Positions 27,282 to 35,984 are shown, counted from the stretch's first letter. The stretch: DNA of 64,000 nucleotides from Peribacillus loiseleuriae (GCF_001183985.1 NZ_LFZW01000001.1:5047828-5111827); one strand, 5' to 3'. Notes: generated by a model not told the origin, from the sequence alone. Program-made: numbers and translations.

Positions 27282-28544
27282 TTAACTCACCTTTTCATAC
27301 ATTTTATTTGTCACTTTTTCTTCCCGTTGAGGTAGACATTTCATCATTACTACGTAAATAATCGCAGATCCTAATAGTGCATTAATTGGTGGGATGCCTG
27401 GTGCCAAATTAGCAATTGCTACTCCACCTACCCATGCTAATATAGCGATCCAATTTACCGCTTTAAATTTCATCGTTTCGAATGGTTGATATTTTCCGCG
27501 CTTTAGTAAAAAATAGTCTGCTAATATAATCGCTCCTATTGATGGCAATGTGGAGCCTAAAATCGTCAAGAATCCAACAAAGTTGTTATAAAGCCACATC
27601 GCTGCCATTGTTCCAATAATTCCGTTGAAAACAACAACTTTATGTTTTGGTAATTTCGTAATGTTTGAAAATCCTAGACCTGAAGCATATAACGCACTAT
27701 CATTAGTTGTCCAAATATTCAAACCAAGAACAATAATAGCAGGTATCATTAACCCTTGTAAAAACATCACATCTGATATATCAGATTTACCATATGCCAT
27801 AGCACCGACTGCACCGAATAAAAACATAAGCGAATTCCCAAGAAAGAATGCAATCACATTAGCAATTACAGCAGATCGCGATGTCTTAGAAAACCGAGCA
27901 AAGTCGGGTGTAAGCGTACCAGCGCTAATAAATGAACCGATACAAATAGTTAATGCTGCTGCAAGGCCTATTGCCTGTGTCGGTTCATAAGCGAACAATC
28001 CTTGAATCCCCCCAGCTACATCAGCTGCATCAAACATCGAATAACTACCGAAAACCGCAATGGCAGGAACAGCAACAATTCCTAAAATTGTCAAAGTCTT
28101 CATCCCGAAAATGGATGATACAGTCATTAACAATCCAAAAATCGCAATTAACAGATAAACATTGGCCCCAGTCGCTTTTGCAACAGGGACTGCAAACATC
28201 GCAAGACCGACACCAAACCAGCCTACTTGAGTTGAAGCTAGTAAAAATGAAGATAAATAAGAACCTTTTTCACCAAATGCATATCGAGTCAATAAATGTG
28301 TTGATAGCCCCGTTTTTGCTGCAATATGAGCTAATGCACCTGTATAAAGCCCAAGTACAAGATTCCCTGTTAACACAATCCATAAAAACTGCATAAACGA
28401 CAATCCAGTTCCTAATGTTCCTCCAGACCACATGCTCGCTGAGAAAAAGCTAAGTGAGAGCATCACCGCAAGAATTTTCCAAAACCCATTCCGATTTACT
28501 TGTGGCACTGCCTGAAACGAGAATTCTGTATCTACCTTTGTCAT
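27282..28544 (-). CDS. codB: Cytosine permease (NCS1 family)
   Basis: The 420-residue protein has 12 hydrophobic segments and NCS1 features: an early QVNRNGFWKILAVMLSLSFF, SASMWSGGTLGTGLSF, and NIWTTNDSALYASGLGFSNI, which is typical of CodB. GGAGG lies before the ATG. It imports cytosine for the deaminase encoded next, feeding uracil salvage. Confidence 0.92.
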   Translation of the reverse strand: MTKVDTEFSFQAVPQVNRNGFWKILAVMLSLSFFSASMWSGGTLGTGLSFMQFLWIVLTGNLVLGLYTGALAHIAAKTGLSTHLLTRYAFGEKGSYLSSFLLASTQVGWFGVGLAMFAVPVAKATGANVYLLIAIFGLLMTVSSIFGMKTLTILGIVAVPAIAVFGSYSMFDAADVAGGIQGLFAYEPTQAIGLAAALTICIGSFISAGTLTPDFARFSKTSRSAVIANVIAFFLGNSLMFLFGAVGAMAYGKSDISDVMFLQGLMIPAIIVLGLNIWTTNDSALYASGLGFSNITKLPKHKVVVFNGIIGTMAAMWLYNNFVGFLTILGSTLPSIGAIILADYFLLKRGKYQPFETMKFKAVNWIAILAWVGGVAIANLAPGIPPINALLGSAIIYVVMMKCLPQREEKVTNKMYEKVS

Positions 28545-28621
28545 ACCAATTCCTCCAATACGTTAGTTGATAAGAAACTGGTACCGAAGAAAGCTTCGAT
28601 AATTTTAGGAGATTAAGAAAT

Positions 28622-28760
28622 AAAAAAAGCTTCTTGCCATTTCTGACAAGAAGCTTTTTTACACAATGAACATAGGTATCCTATATACACAGGCTACCAA
28701 AGCAATGTTCATTATTTCCGCTGTCCTTGTCAGCCTCACGGGACTGAATTAAAGGTACCA
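28622..28760 (-). promoter_or_regulatory. PyrR-dependent transcription attenuator in front of codBA
   Basis: On the minus strand the leader holds AGTCCCGTGAGGCT (28732-28745), an exact fit to the PyrR RNA-binding loop ARUCCNGNGAGGYU, followed by GACAAGGACAGC. Next comes a long stem AATGAACAT...ATGTTCATT (28666-28714), then a strong terminator AAAAAGCTTCTTG/CAAGAAGCTTTTTT (28622-28660). This is the same order as in B. subtilis pyr leaders. With UMP or UTP, PyrR would bind and favour termination before codB. Confidence 0.85.
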
Positions 28761-28935
28761 GTATTTAATTAAACATATTATTACAGAAAAAAAAGATGTT
28801 GTCAACCTATTCTTATGGGTAGAGACAGGTCCCATGTCCCTATGTGGAAGAAAACAATCCCCCAATACCATCCCACAAGTCAAAAGGTCATAGTCAAATC
28901 ATTTGATAGAGAGTTCTATGAAAAGAAGAAAATAG

Positions 28936-28995
28936 CCACCATATCTGTTCTAGAAAATACAGAAGGGACAAGATACCTGTCCCCTTGTCACTTCC
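28936..28995. repeat. Direct repeat with GGGACAAG palindrome, copy 1
   Basis: About 58 bases including CATATCTGTTCTAGAAAATA and GAAGGGACAAG recur in the same orientation at 30759-30817. The two copies flank the ATP-binding regulator gene. Confidence 0.75.
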
Positions 28996-28996
28996 T

Positions 28997-30478
28997 TTAA
29001 TTTTCTTGTTTCTTAACAACTATATAGGCTTGCTTCGGATGATTTAATTGATCTGGATATTTCAGTCTTATTTTCTCATTGTTTAATAGCTTTACTAAAT
29101 AATTATTTCTTAATCCATCAGGTGTTCTCTCTAATAAGTAGGCCATTTCTTTTAACCTTAATGGCTTTTTGGTGCAGAGCCTGACTATAATCTCTTCCAT
29201 TGTGCTTGGCTTTAAACGTCTTTTTCTTCTAGCAAGCTCTGCAATCTCCCATAATTCTTCTTCCACTTCCTTTAAAGAAGAAAGGTTTGTTTCTTTCTCC
29301 TTTTGTTCATCTATTGAACCAATGCTCGTTATATCTATTTTTTCATAGTTTGTTACATGCACTTCACTATTAACGGAGTTAGAAGTACTAACAAAAGGAG
29401 AATTTTCTTTATTCACGGAGTTATTTTCTTTATTAAAGGAGTTCACATCCTTATTATAGGAGTTACTATTGTTAATATAGGAGTTATCTCCCTTATTCAA
29501 GGAGTCGTCTTCATTACTTACGGAGCTCCCTTTCTTATTATAGGAGTTATCCTCCTTATTTACGGAGTTATCTGTGTCATCAGAACTCCCCATCAAAGAT
29601 ATTTCGTCTCCAAAAGATAAAAAGTGATCACTTTCGACTATTTCTTCTACATGTTCTTCTTCCTCTATCAAATTTGATTTTACATGTAACATGAGAACCG
29701 TACGTTCTGACTCTGGAACTTGGGTTAAATCAAAAGCACCCTCTCCATAGTTCTCCCATATTATTCCCACCTTTTTCAATCCAGAACCGGTCCTTTTACA
29801 AAGCCCAATTAAAAGGAACATTTTGAAGAGGTTGGGATTGCGAAGATTACTTATATTGCCTTCTAATGCTTGTTCTACTGATATCCGAAAAAGACCAGGG
29901 TTTGAAAATCGAAACAAATTCCTTTCTTTTTCAATTACAATGCCACCTTCTCCATAATAATCAGAATGAACTAATGCATTTATCAGTGCCTCATGCAAGC
30001 AAGACATAGCATCAGACTGAGTAAAACCGCTACCTGTATATGAATCATTAAAATCAGCAGCTAAATCCGCACTGGTTTTAAAGTAAAAGTCAAATACATT
30101 CCCCGACCAAGTTCCATCCTGCGATGTAAAACGTTGGGACCAATTCCCTGTCATTATCTCCTCTAAGCTTTCTCGATATTCAAGAAAATACTGTGGCAAT
30201 ACCTCTGTAATGATTCTTTCCTCACTGAACATCAATAAGCCAGCAAGAGTCAAGCCTTCCTTATTCGTATTTCGTACCTTCCCCCACGCACCAATTTTGT
30301 ATAGAAATTCCTTTGTCTCTAACCCATTCCAAGGATGTCTTGGTTTAATAGATGAAAACTTATCTCGATAGTTTTTAATAGATTCAAAGTTCAGTTCATT
30401 TATTCCGTAATGTTCTAAGATTACATTATCCTGTGGAACGGATGAATAATCAGGTGGATCATTTACATTTATATTCAC
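28997..30478 (-). CDS. ATP-binding transcriptional-regulator-like protein (COG2865 type), short N-terminus, with repeat linker
   Basis: The 493-residue protein resembles AlbA/RecG-like ATP-binding regulators: HPWNGLETKEFLYKIGAWG, GLTLAGLLMFSEE, then a GHKL-like ATP site with HEALINALVHSDY (about 185-197) and FSNPGLF. The N-terminal AlbA_2 DNA-binding domain usual in the family seems missing. At about 295-370 lies a low-complexity linker of seven-residue units (NSVNKED, NSYNKKG, DSLNKGD and so on), then a C-terminal winged-helix-like part (about 410-490). AAGGGGGAG precedes the GTG start, so this short form is probably the real product. Function is unknown; some relatives regulate transcription or join defence islands. 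Confidence 0.7.
   Translation of the reverse strand: MNINVNDPPDYSSVPQDNVILEHYGINELNFESIKNYRDKFSSIKPRHPWNGLETKEFLYKIGAWGKVRNTNKEGLTLAGLLMFSEERIITEVLPQYFLEYRESLEEIMTGNWSQRFTSQDGTWSGNVFDFYFKTSADLAADFNDSYTGSGFTQSDAMSCLHEALINALVHSDYYGEGGIVIEKERNLFRFSNPGLFRISVEQALEGNISNLRNPNLFKMFLLIGLCKRTGSGLKKVGIIWENYGEGAFDLTQVPESERTVLMLHVKSNLIEEEEHVEEIVESDHFLSFGDEISLMGSSDDTDNSVNKEDNSYNKKGSSVSNEDDSLNKGDNSYINNSNSYNKDVNSFNKENNSVNKENSPFVSTSNSVNSEVHVTNYEKIDITSIGSIDEQKEKETNLSSLKEVEEELWEIAELARRKRRLKPSTMEEIIVRLCTKKPLRLKEMAYLLERTPDGLRNNYLVKLLNNEKIRLKYPDQLNHPKQAYIVVKKQEN
29374..29580 (-). repeat. 21-base minisatellite inside the ATP-binding protein gene
   Basis: About ten units of 21 bases, each containing GGAGTTA-like and CTTATTA-like parts, encode the Asn/Ser/Lys-rich seven-residue repeats. 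The period keeps the frame, so copy number can change without breaking the protein. Confidence 0.8.
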
Positions 30479-30758
30479 GTTTAATCTCCCCCTTATACTC
30501 GATTTGTTTCTTTGTTATTTTTATTTTATCACCTTTTGTCTAGTCCTTCTCCTCCCTACATGATAATTACCATTTCCCATTCCAATAACCACCAAAAATA
30601 TTTATTCAGAGCAGCCTAAATATAAAAAAATAAATTATATTAATATAAAGAAACATATTATTTTAATATATCGATATAGTTTAAGGGACACAAGGACAGG
30701 TCCCTGCTTAACATTTATTTCCTAGATGAACAAGTTTAAGGTTAACAAAAGGTGTATC

Positions 30759-30817
30759 AACCGCCATATCTGTTCTAGAAAATACAGAAGGGACAAGGTA
30801 TCTGTCTCCTTGTCCCT
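30759..30817. repeat. Direct repeat with GGGACAAG palindrome, copy 2
   Basis: This copy shares about 50 of 58 bases with 28936-28995 and ends GGGACAAGG...CCTTGTCCC, an inverted repeat able to act as a terminator. The 30479-30758 stretch is AT-rich with no gene; it also holds a GGACAGGTCC motif at about 30690. Confidence 0.7.
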
Positions 30818-30917
30818 TTTAATCAAATTGTATTCCTTGCCAATCCCTTATAACAAGCTGTTGGATTGACGCTCCCAATATACGATAAAGTCACCCAATT
30901 TCGGATTATCACATCCT

Positions 30918-31604
30918 CTATTCTCGCACTTCTGGAGCAGGGTAGTCAAAGCCCTTCGTATCCACTTCGACCTTTTTCATTTGCTGATCTTCTAACGGCT
31001 TATCTGCAGAATCTCGTTCAGCGGCAACGATAGCATCTACTGTTTCCATACCCTCTATTACTTTCCCAAAAGCAGCATATTCTCCGTCAAGATTTAACGC
31101 TTCATCTACCATTATAAAAAATTGCGATCCCGCAGAATTTGGATCATTCGTCCGTGCCATTGAAATGACACCACGTTCATGTTTCAGATTATTTTCAAAA
31201 CCATTTTTAGAAAATTCACCTTCAATAGAATATCCTGGTCCACCTGATCCATTTCCTGAAGGATCCCCTCCTTGGATCATAAAATCAGGGATAACCCGAT
31301 GAAAAATAAGACCATCATAATAACCTTCTTCAACTAAAGAAATAAAATTAGCTACCGTATTGGGAGCTGTAGAAGGCTCTAGTTCAACAATAATTTTTTT
31401 ATCATTGTTCATAGTAATCGTTACGATTGGATTTTCTTTCACAGCTGTTGAATAATCCGGTTTTTCGTCCGATTCCTTTATCGTCTTCCCCTCTGATTGT
31501 CCACTTTCTGTTGATGTTCCACAACCCGTCAAAACAATAGCTACCGCCATCAGGCTAAAGACAAAATAAAATACTTTATATCGCGTGAACATATTCTTTT
31601 TCAA
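30918..31604 (-). CDS. Lipoprotein cyclophilin-type peptidyl-prolyl isomerase
   Basis: The 228-residue protein has a signal with lipobox VLTGC (Cys28), a short charged linker and a cyclophilin domain: LIFHRVIPDFMIQGGDPSGN, GVISMARTNDPNSAGSQFFI and YAAFGKVIEGMETVDAI. It catalyses proline isomerisation, probably aiding folding of exported proteins at the outer face of the membrane. It stands alone between att copy 6 and the ATP-binding gene. Confidence 0.92.
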   Translation of the reverse strand: MKKNMFTRYKVFYFVFSLMAVAIVLTGCGTSTESGQSEGKTIKESDEKPDYSTAVKENPIVTITMNNDKKIIVELEPSTAPNTVANFISLVEEGYYDGLIFHRVIPDFMIQGGDPSGNGSGGPGYSIEGEFSKNGFENNLKHERGVISMARTNDPNSAGSQFFIMVDEALNLDGEYAAFGKVIEGMETVDAIVAAERDSADKPLEDQQMKKVEVDTKGFDYPAPEVRE

Positions 31605-31703
31605 CTCCTCTATATAATCAGTTTATTAATTATATAACTATAAGATAATTCACGACAACTCATTAAAATGTGCATTGCGTGAAAACTCTATCCTCCTAAT
31701 TCA

Positions 31704-31760
31704 GAAAAACCTTACTTATGATACGGTTCACCAAAAAAAACATACTAACATGGTTAATTT
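31704..31760 (-). other. SCC-like attachment site copy 6
   Basis: The minus strand reads GGTGAACCGTATCATAAG-TAAGG-TTTTTC, identical to the rlmH end through the stop codon, but lacking the AATGA after it. The outer arm is degenerate (CATGTTAGTATG). Confidence 0.75.
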
Positions 31761-32033
31761 TGAACACAAAGTATTCATATCTATATAACATTTTCCCACA
31801 ATCTCGTTGTGGGTTATATTTTTTCCTCAACACTGACTTCATCCAAAAAGCTTATTTTGGATAGCTAATAATAAATTACTTATTTCCAGCTTCAGTTAAA
31901 TCAAATCAATTTTTATAAAATTATTAAAATGTATTAATTTACGTTTTATACTCCCTCTATATTCTGGAACCTAGCTGTTATGTCCAATCTCACTTATTCC
32001 TTTTCCATATACTAATAAAAAGGAGGTGAGGAA

Positions 32034-32705
32034 ATGGGGAATGATAAGTATAGCTTTTCACGCAAGATTGAAGAGAAAGTGAGTAATAATGAGGATAGCT
32101 CTTTATGTCAAGATAACGCAAAAGTAGAGTCGGCACATCAAGAATGTATTGATCGTGCTTATCGCATTCCCATATTTTTAAGTACGACAACTCATTTAAA
32201 TAACAAACAACAACAGTTTCTAAACCGTCTAATTTTCGAGATTGAGAATGCTTTGCTTTTTCCGCGTACATTACCTTTAAGCGAAAGTTATCCCGAATCC
32301 ATTTTAACTGATATTCGTCGGTTAGTTTCATCAAGCTATGGAATGTTAGCAGTAAACCTTCGTCGTTTTAAAATCCAAACAGTTGACGTCAATACAGGCC
32401 CCCCTCCATCATCCACTCCGTTCTGGGTAGGATCAGTTTATTCACAAGTAGAACCTTCAATGGCTTTTCAATTTGGTCTACCCTTACTATTAGTAAGGGA
32501 AGAAGATACTGACGCAAATAATGGAATTTGGGCAGGAGGAATTGCCCCACTCAACCTATTTATAGTTTGGCATTCTGAAACCCAAACTGTTGATCAATTC
32601 TTTAACACTCCTGAATGGAGATCAGCCTTTGCAAATTGGAGTGCACAAGTAAGGAATGCTTTTTATATTCAGACAGAGCCTAAGTTCAAGTACAGATGTG
32701 AATGA
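32034..32705 (+). CDS. Unknown protein with possible nucleoside-deoxyribosyltransferase/TIR-like fold
   Basis: The 223-residue protein has a hydrophilic leader (1-44), then RIPIFLSTTTHLNNKQQQFL (44-63), LLFPRTLPLSESYPESILTD (74-93), IRRLVSSSYGMLAVNLRR (94-111), a tract with SVYSQVEPSMAFQFGLPLLL (134-153) and VREED. The order strand, helix, small residues, then a conserved Glu (Glu140) in a V-E-x-x-M-A-x-x-x-G-L-P-L motif resembles N-deoxyribosyltransferase and TIR-like NAD-cleaving folds; this is a weak pattern-based inference. AAGGAGGTGAGG gives it a very strong ribosome binding site and a terminator follows, so it is a real monocistronic gene. It is the only gene between att copies 5 and 6. 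Confidence 0.7.
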   Translation: MGNDKYSFSRKIEEKVSNNEDSSLCQDNAKVESAHQECIDRAYRIPIFLSTTTHLNNKQQQFLNRLIFEIENALLFPRTLPLSESYPESILTDIRRLVSSSYGMLAVNLRRFKIQTVDVNTGPPPSSTPFWVGSVYSQVEPSMAFQFGLPLLLVREEDTDANNGIWAGGIAPLNLFIVWHSETQTVDQFFNTPEWRSAFANWSAQVRNAFYIQTEPKFKYRCE

Positions 32706-32724
32706 TAGACCGGTACTTTAGTAT

Positions 32725-32774
32725 CAAGTCGAAAATATACAAGGTTCTGTTCACCTTTATATATTTTCGACTTG
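32725..32774. terminator. Terminator after the unknown gene
   Basis: CAAGTCGAAAATATA pairs with TATATTTTCGACTTG around an 18-base loop. The following 311 bases to att copy 5 show no gene. Confidence 0.8.
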
Positions 32775-33085
32775 TTTACATCAAAACAAACATTTCTATT
32801 TGATTACCACACACAAAACCTAAATGGCGTTAAAATGCCACCAATACCCTTTATCACACTACACTCACCTAATCACAATGGTGGCATTTGGGATGCTTTC
32901 TCAATAAAATAAGTAGATTGGCTATATGAATAAGTCGTGTAGACTAAATCCCCATGTCCTTCATACAAAATTAAACAAAAAGAATTACTTCATTAAAAAT
33001 AGCCTTTAATGAAAATAATTCCCCAGCTGTAAGAAGTACCAAGAACAGTGAATTGTTCTTTAGAACTTTCACTAAAAGTAAATTT

Positions 33086-33133
33086 GTACTTACTTATGAT
33101 ACAGTTCCCCGTTATTGATCTAAGTGCGGTTTT
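33086..33133 (-). other. SCC-like attachment site copy 5 (degenerate)
   Basis: The minus strand reads GGGGAACTGTATCATAAG-TAAGT with outer arm CACTTAGATCAAT, differing from the rlmH tail at a few bases. Orientation and arm order match the others. No gene lies between it and the MerR stop at 33260. Confidence 0.65.
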
Positions 33134-33259
33134 TAATACTTAATATCCATAAGCGGCTCTTGCCAAATCGGGCGCGTGTTTCAAACGTATCCGAATGGTG
33201 GATTGCGATAAAAAATTGTTATGAAAACGACATCTTTATAGAAGTATCTCTCTTATATT

Positions 33260-34072
33260 TTATTTCAAATGAACCCGAATCTTCGTAATGTAGTGCTCAT
33301 CGCTATTTTTTACGACCCCATCATAAATATATTCTTCCATTACATAGTCCCCTATTTCATAACTCTGGCGTTGAATTTCTAAAAATAGATGCTCATAAGT
33401 TAGATGAATATTTTCTTCCTTTCCTAAATGATAGCCAATTGCATACATTCCCGGTGCTGTTTTAAAGTACGTCTGGTTTTTTTTTCGCTTTAGCTGCTCC
33501 ATATAAAGATAGCTGTAGTTTGTATACTCACCTTCTAATACTTGTTCGCGCAAGGTCATGCCCCCAATTTGAAACCCTGTATCTAGATCCATCGCGTTTA
33601 ATTCATTGATGAATTGGGTGACTACCTTTGCAAATTCTTCATCCGTTATATCTTTTATATCTAGACTTAAATATAAAATACTTTCTGGTAAATATTTAAA
33701 GCTAATTTGATTGAAATCTATCCTTTCGGCCTCCTCCAATATATTGATTTTCACATCCATCACTTTTTCTAAATTGTCTAATGCCCTCTTTTTCATGCGC
33801 ACTTTTTCTTTTTGTTTCATCATTAAAGAATAAAACAATTCAGGTGATTTTTTTTCCATATAGCTTTGAATTTCCTCTAGAGACATCCCAAGTTCTTTTA
33901 ATAGATGAATGACATTGAATAATTCTAACTGCCGAAAAGAATAAAATCGGTAGCCTTTTTCATTTCGATAAGTAGGCGTTAGCAAGCCAATTTGATCGTA
34001 ATAGATTACTGTTTGCTTATTAACCTTACATAGTTTTGCAAACTCTCCTGTTGTCAAATATTTTTCAGACAT
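33260..34072 (-). CDS. MerR-family regulator with GyrI-like effector domain (BmrR/BltR type)
   Basis: The 270-residue protein has a MerR winged helix (YLTTGEFAKLCKVNKQTVIY, YYDQIGLLTPTYRNEKGYRFY; 5-45), a dimerising coiled coil (about 80-115) and a C-terminal effector-binding domain (about 125-270) of the BmrR/GyrI class. It is divergent from an acetyltransferase and amine oxidase pair with a 19-base-spaced promoter between them, as expected for MerR activation by promoter distortion. The arrangement recalls B. subtilis bltR-blt-bltD, with the efflux pump replaced. Confidence 0.9.
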   Translation of the reverse strand: MSEKYLTTGEFAKLCKVNKQTVIYYDQIGLLTPTYRNEKGYRFYSFRQLELFNVIHLLKELGMSLEEIQSYMEKKSPELFYSLMMKQKEKVRMKKRALDNLEKVMDVKINILEEAERIDFNQISFKYLPESILYLSLDIKDITDEEFAKVVTQFINELNAMDLDTGFQIGGMTLREQVLEGEYTNYSYLYMEQLKRKKNQTYFKTAPGMYAIGYHLGKEENIHLTYEHLFLEIQRQSYEIGDYVMEEYIYDGVVKNSDEHYITKIRVHLK

Positions 34073-34087
34073 GCGAAGTCTCCTCTC

Positions 34088-34118
34088 TTGACTATATAGT
34101 AACTATATACCTTAAGTT
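34088..34118 (+). promoter_or_regulatory. MerR-type promoter with 17-base perfect palindrome
   Basis: TTGACT (34088-34093) and TAAGTT (34113-34118) are separated by 19 bases, the long spacer typical of MerR-activated promoters. Within it lies the perfect palindrome TATATAGTAACTATATA (34093-34109), the likely operator. Confidence 0.75.
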
Positions 34119-34150
34119 ATATATACAAAAGAAAGAAAGGTTTTGACATT

Positions 34151-34594
34151 ATGTTCACTGGGATTCGAGCTATTACAGACTCGAACAAAAAAGAGGTTTT
34201 AGATTTAAAAATTGCAGAGCAACAGCAGGGATTTATCGAGCCTGTCAGCCATTGTTTAGCAGATGCTGAAAAAGACACACGTTATATTCCCTTAGCTTTA
34301 TATGAAAATGGAGAAATTATTGGTTTTTCGATGTATGGAAAATTTGATGAACAGATTTGGCTCGACCGCTATTTAATCGACGAGCGCTTTCAGGGGAAGG
34401 GGCTCGGACGCTACTTTTTCCGCGCACTTCTAGAAGATTTACTCGAACGCTACCCTAACCAACCTGTATATTTGAGCGTATTTGAGCAAAATAAAGTGGC
34501 GATCCAACTGTATCAAAAATTTGGTTTCTCCTTTACAGAAGAATTAGATGAAAACGGCGAAAAAATTATGATTTATCCAAACGGAGGTTTGTAA
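34151..34594 (+). CDS. GNAT acetyltransferase, spermine/spermidine type (BltD/PaiA-like)
   Basis: The 147-residue protein carries the GNAT acetyl-CoA site RFQGKGLGRYFFRALLEDL (about 81-99) and the C-terminal NKVAIQLYQKFGFSF motif. The N-terminal IAEQQQGFIEPVSHCLADAE matches bacterial diamine/spermidine N-acetyltransferases such as BltD. It is one base upstream of an amine oxidase gene and probably shares its transcript. Substrate is inferred from family and context. Confidence 0.85.
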   Translation: MFTGIRAITDSNKKEVLDLKIAEQQQGFIEPVSHCLADAEKDTRYIPLALYENGEIIGFSMYGKFDEQIWLDRYLIDERFQGKGLGRYFFRALLEDLLERYPNQPVYLSVFEQNKVAIQLYQKFGFSFTEELDENGEKIMIYPNGGL

Positions 34595-34595
34595 G

Positions 34596-35834
34596 ATGCA
34601 CAAACAAGTCATTATTATCGGTGCTGGTTTAGCAGGCCTAAGTGCTGCTAAGAAATTGAAAGAACAAAACACTCCATTTGTATTATTAGAGGCGACTGAA
34701 CGCATTGGGGGTAAGATAGATTCCATCACACATGAAAATGGACATTATTTTGAGTTAGGTCCTCAATTTATTAATGATGATATGCATGCCTTCAATCAAC
34801 TATTAAGCGAGGCAAACATTCCCGTTGCAGAAACTGCACTAGACAGCGAATTGATAGAAGTGGATGATCATTCTAAACTAGACGCCACTCCGATTTTCCA
34901 AAAACTTCACGCTATAGAAGAAGACAGTTTATCTGAAGATGTTCCGCTACAAACCCTATATGAAGAGTTTATAACGAATGAGCAGGACCGTCGTATTTTA
35001 GAAAGTTATTTTTGTGAAATTTTAAATATCCACCCTTCACAAGCAAGTACAATCGCATCATTCGAAAGTAGTAAACGTTATATATCGGAGCAAAATGATT
35101 TACTCCTTCAAGGGGCAAAACCATTTAAAGAGCTGACTCATTATCTCGCTTCCCTTTTTCAAGAAGAGCTTCTCACCAATCATCCTGTTATAGCTATTCA
35201 CAAGGTGAATGATGGCTATGAAGTTCATACGAAGAAGCAAGTGTTTTATGTGCAAGCAGTCATTATAGCGGTCCCTCCAACGATTGCAAGCCAAATTCAA
35301 TTTAGCGAATCGTTGAATACACACTTTATGCCAGCGCTTCAAAGCTATGTGAATGGAGCGATTATCAAAATAACATGGCTTTACCCTCGAAAGTTTTGGC
35401 AGGATAAACAGCCACTTCATGGGGTTATTTATACAAGTGTGCCTGGTGTTTCGGTTGTGGATTCATCTAAAAAACAGGAGGATGCGCGTTTAACAATGTT
35501 CATCGGAGCAGGGACAGCACAGGAATTTGCTAACCTTGATGCGACGACTCGCCTACAAAAAGCGACTGCATTACTCGAGCGCTACTTTGGTAAAATCGCG
35601 CATGGCTACACTGACGTTCAGGAAAGTGTTTGGGTGAATCATCCATATTATGGCGGCGGATATAGTGCGAAAGTGAAATTTGGTGGGCTCATCGATGCAC
35701 CTGAAATTTTAAGAACACCGCATGAAAATGTCGTTTTTGCTAGTAGTGAATTAGCACTCAAATTCCCTAACTTTATGGAAGGTGCTATTCAAGCAGGATA
35801 CACTGCTGTGGACGAGTTAAAATTAAAAAAATAG
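34596..35834 (+). CDS. Flavin-containing amine oxidase (polyamine-oxidase/PPOX superfamily)
   Basis: The 412-residue protein begins with the FAD motif VIIIGAGLAGLSAAKKL and LLEATERIGGKID, and ends with VFASSELALKFPNFMEGAIQ, the usual C-terminal FAD contact of amine oxidases. GGAGG sits at the end of the preceding acetyltransferase gene, so the two are coupled. Acetylation followed by oxidation is a polyamine back-conversion route in eukaryotes; a similar pair here is an inference. A carotenoid-desaturase-like or other oxidase role cannot be ruled out. Confidence 0.82.
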   Translation: MHKQVIIIGAGLAGLSAAKKLKEQNTPFVLLEATERIGGKIDSITHENGHYFELGPQFINDDMHAFNQLLSEANIPVAETALDSELIEVDDHSKLDATPIFQKLHAIEEDSLSEDVPLQTLYEEFITNEQDRRILESYFCEILNIHPSQASTIASFESSKRYISEQNDLLLQGAKPFKELTHYLASLFQEELLTNHPVIAIHKVNDGYEVHTKKQVFYVQAVIIAVPPTIASQIQFSESLNTHFMPALQSYVNGAIIKITWLYPRKFWQDKQPLHGVIYTSVPGVSVVDSSKKQEDARLTMFIGAGTAQEFANLDATTRLQKATALLERYFGKIAHGYTDVQESVWVNHPYYGGGYSAKVKFGGLIDAPEILRTPHENVVFASSELALKFPNFMEGAIQAGYTAVDELKLKK

Positions 35835-35849
35835 GTTTATCGCTACATT

Positions 35850-35896
35850 AAAAGGAACACGCACCTGTTTTTTGAAACCATCACGTGTTCCTTTTT
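35850..35896 (+). terminator. Terminator after the amine oxidase gene
   Basis: AAAAGGAACACG pairs with CGTGTTCCTTTT with a 22-base loop, followed by T residues. Confidence 0.8.
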
Positions 35897-35931
35897 GATT
35901 CTATTTCTATTTAGAATTAGGGTTGTGTGTA

Positions 35932-35984
35932 GGGACTATGATCTTGTCATACGTTCGGATGAGACAACCATAGTTCCCCTCATT
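35932..35984. repeat. Orphan hairpin between cassettes
   Basis: GGGACTATG pairs with CATAGTTCCC around a 28-base loop, followed by CTCATTTTTA. No gene ends near it on the plus strand other than the amine oxidase, which already has a terminator. It may be a leftover of a deleted unit. Confidence 0.5.

Noticed and set aside
29374-29580. CRISPR-like regular repeats
   Set aside because: The 21-base units have no unique spacers, keep the reading frame and lie inside a coding sequence.
29357-29620. Repetitive 87-codon plus-strand frame with GV-I repeats
   Set aside because: It is the antisense reading of the 21-base minisatellite in the ATP-binding protein gene.
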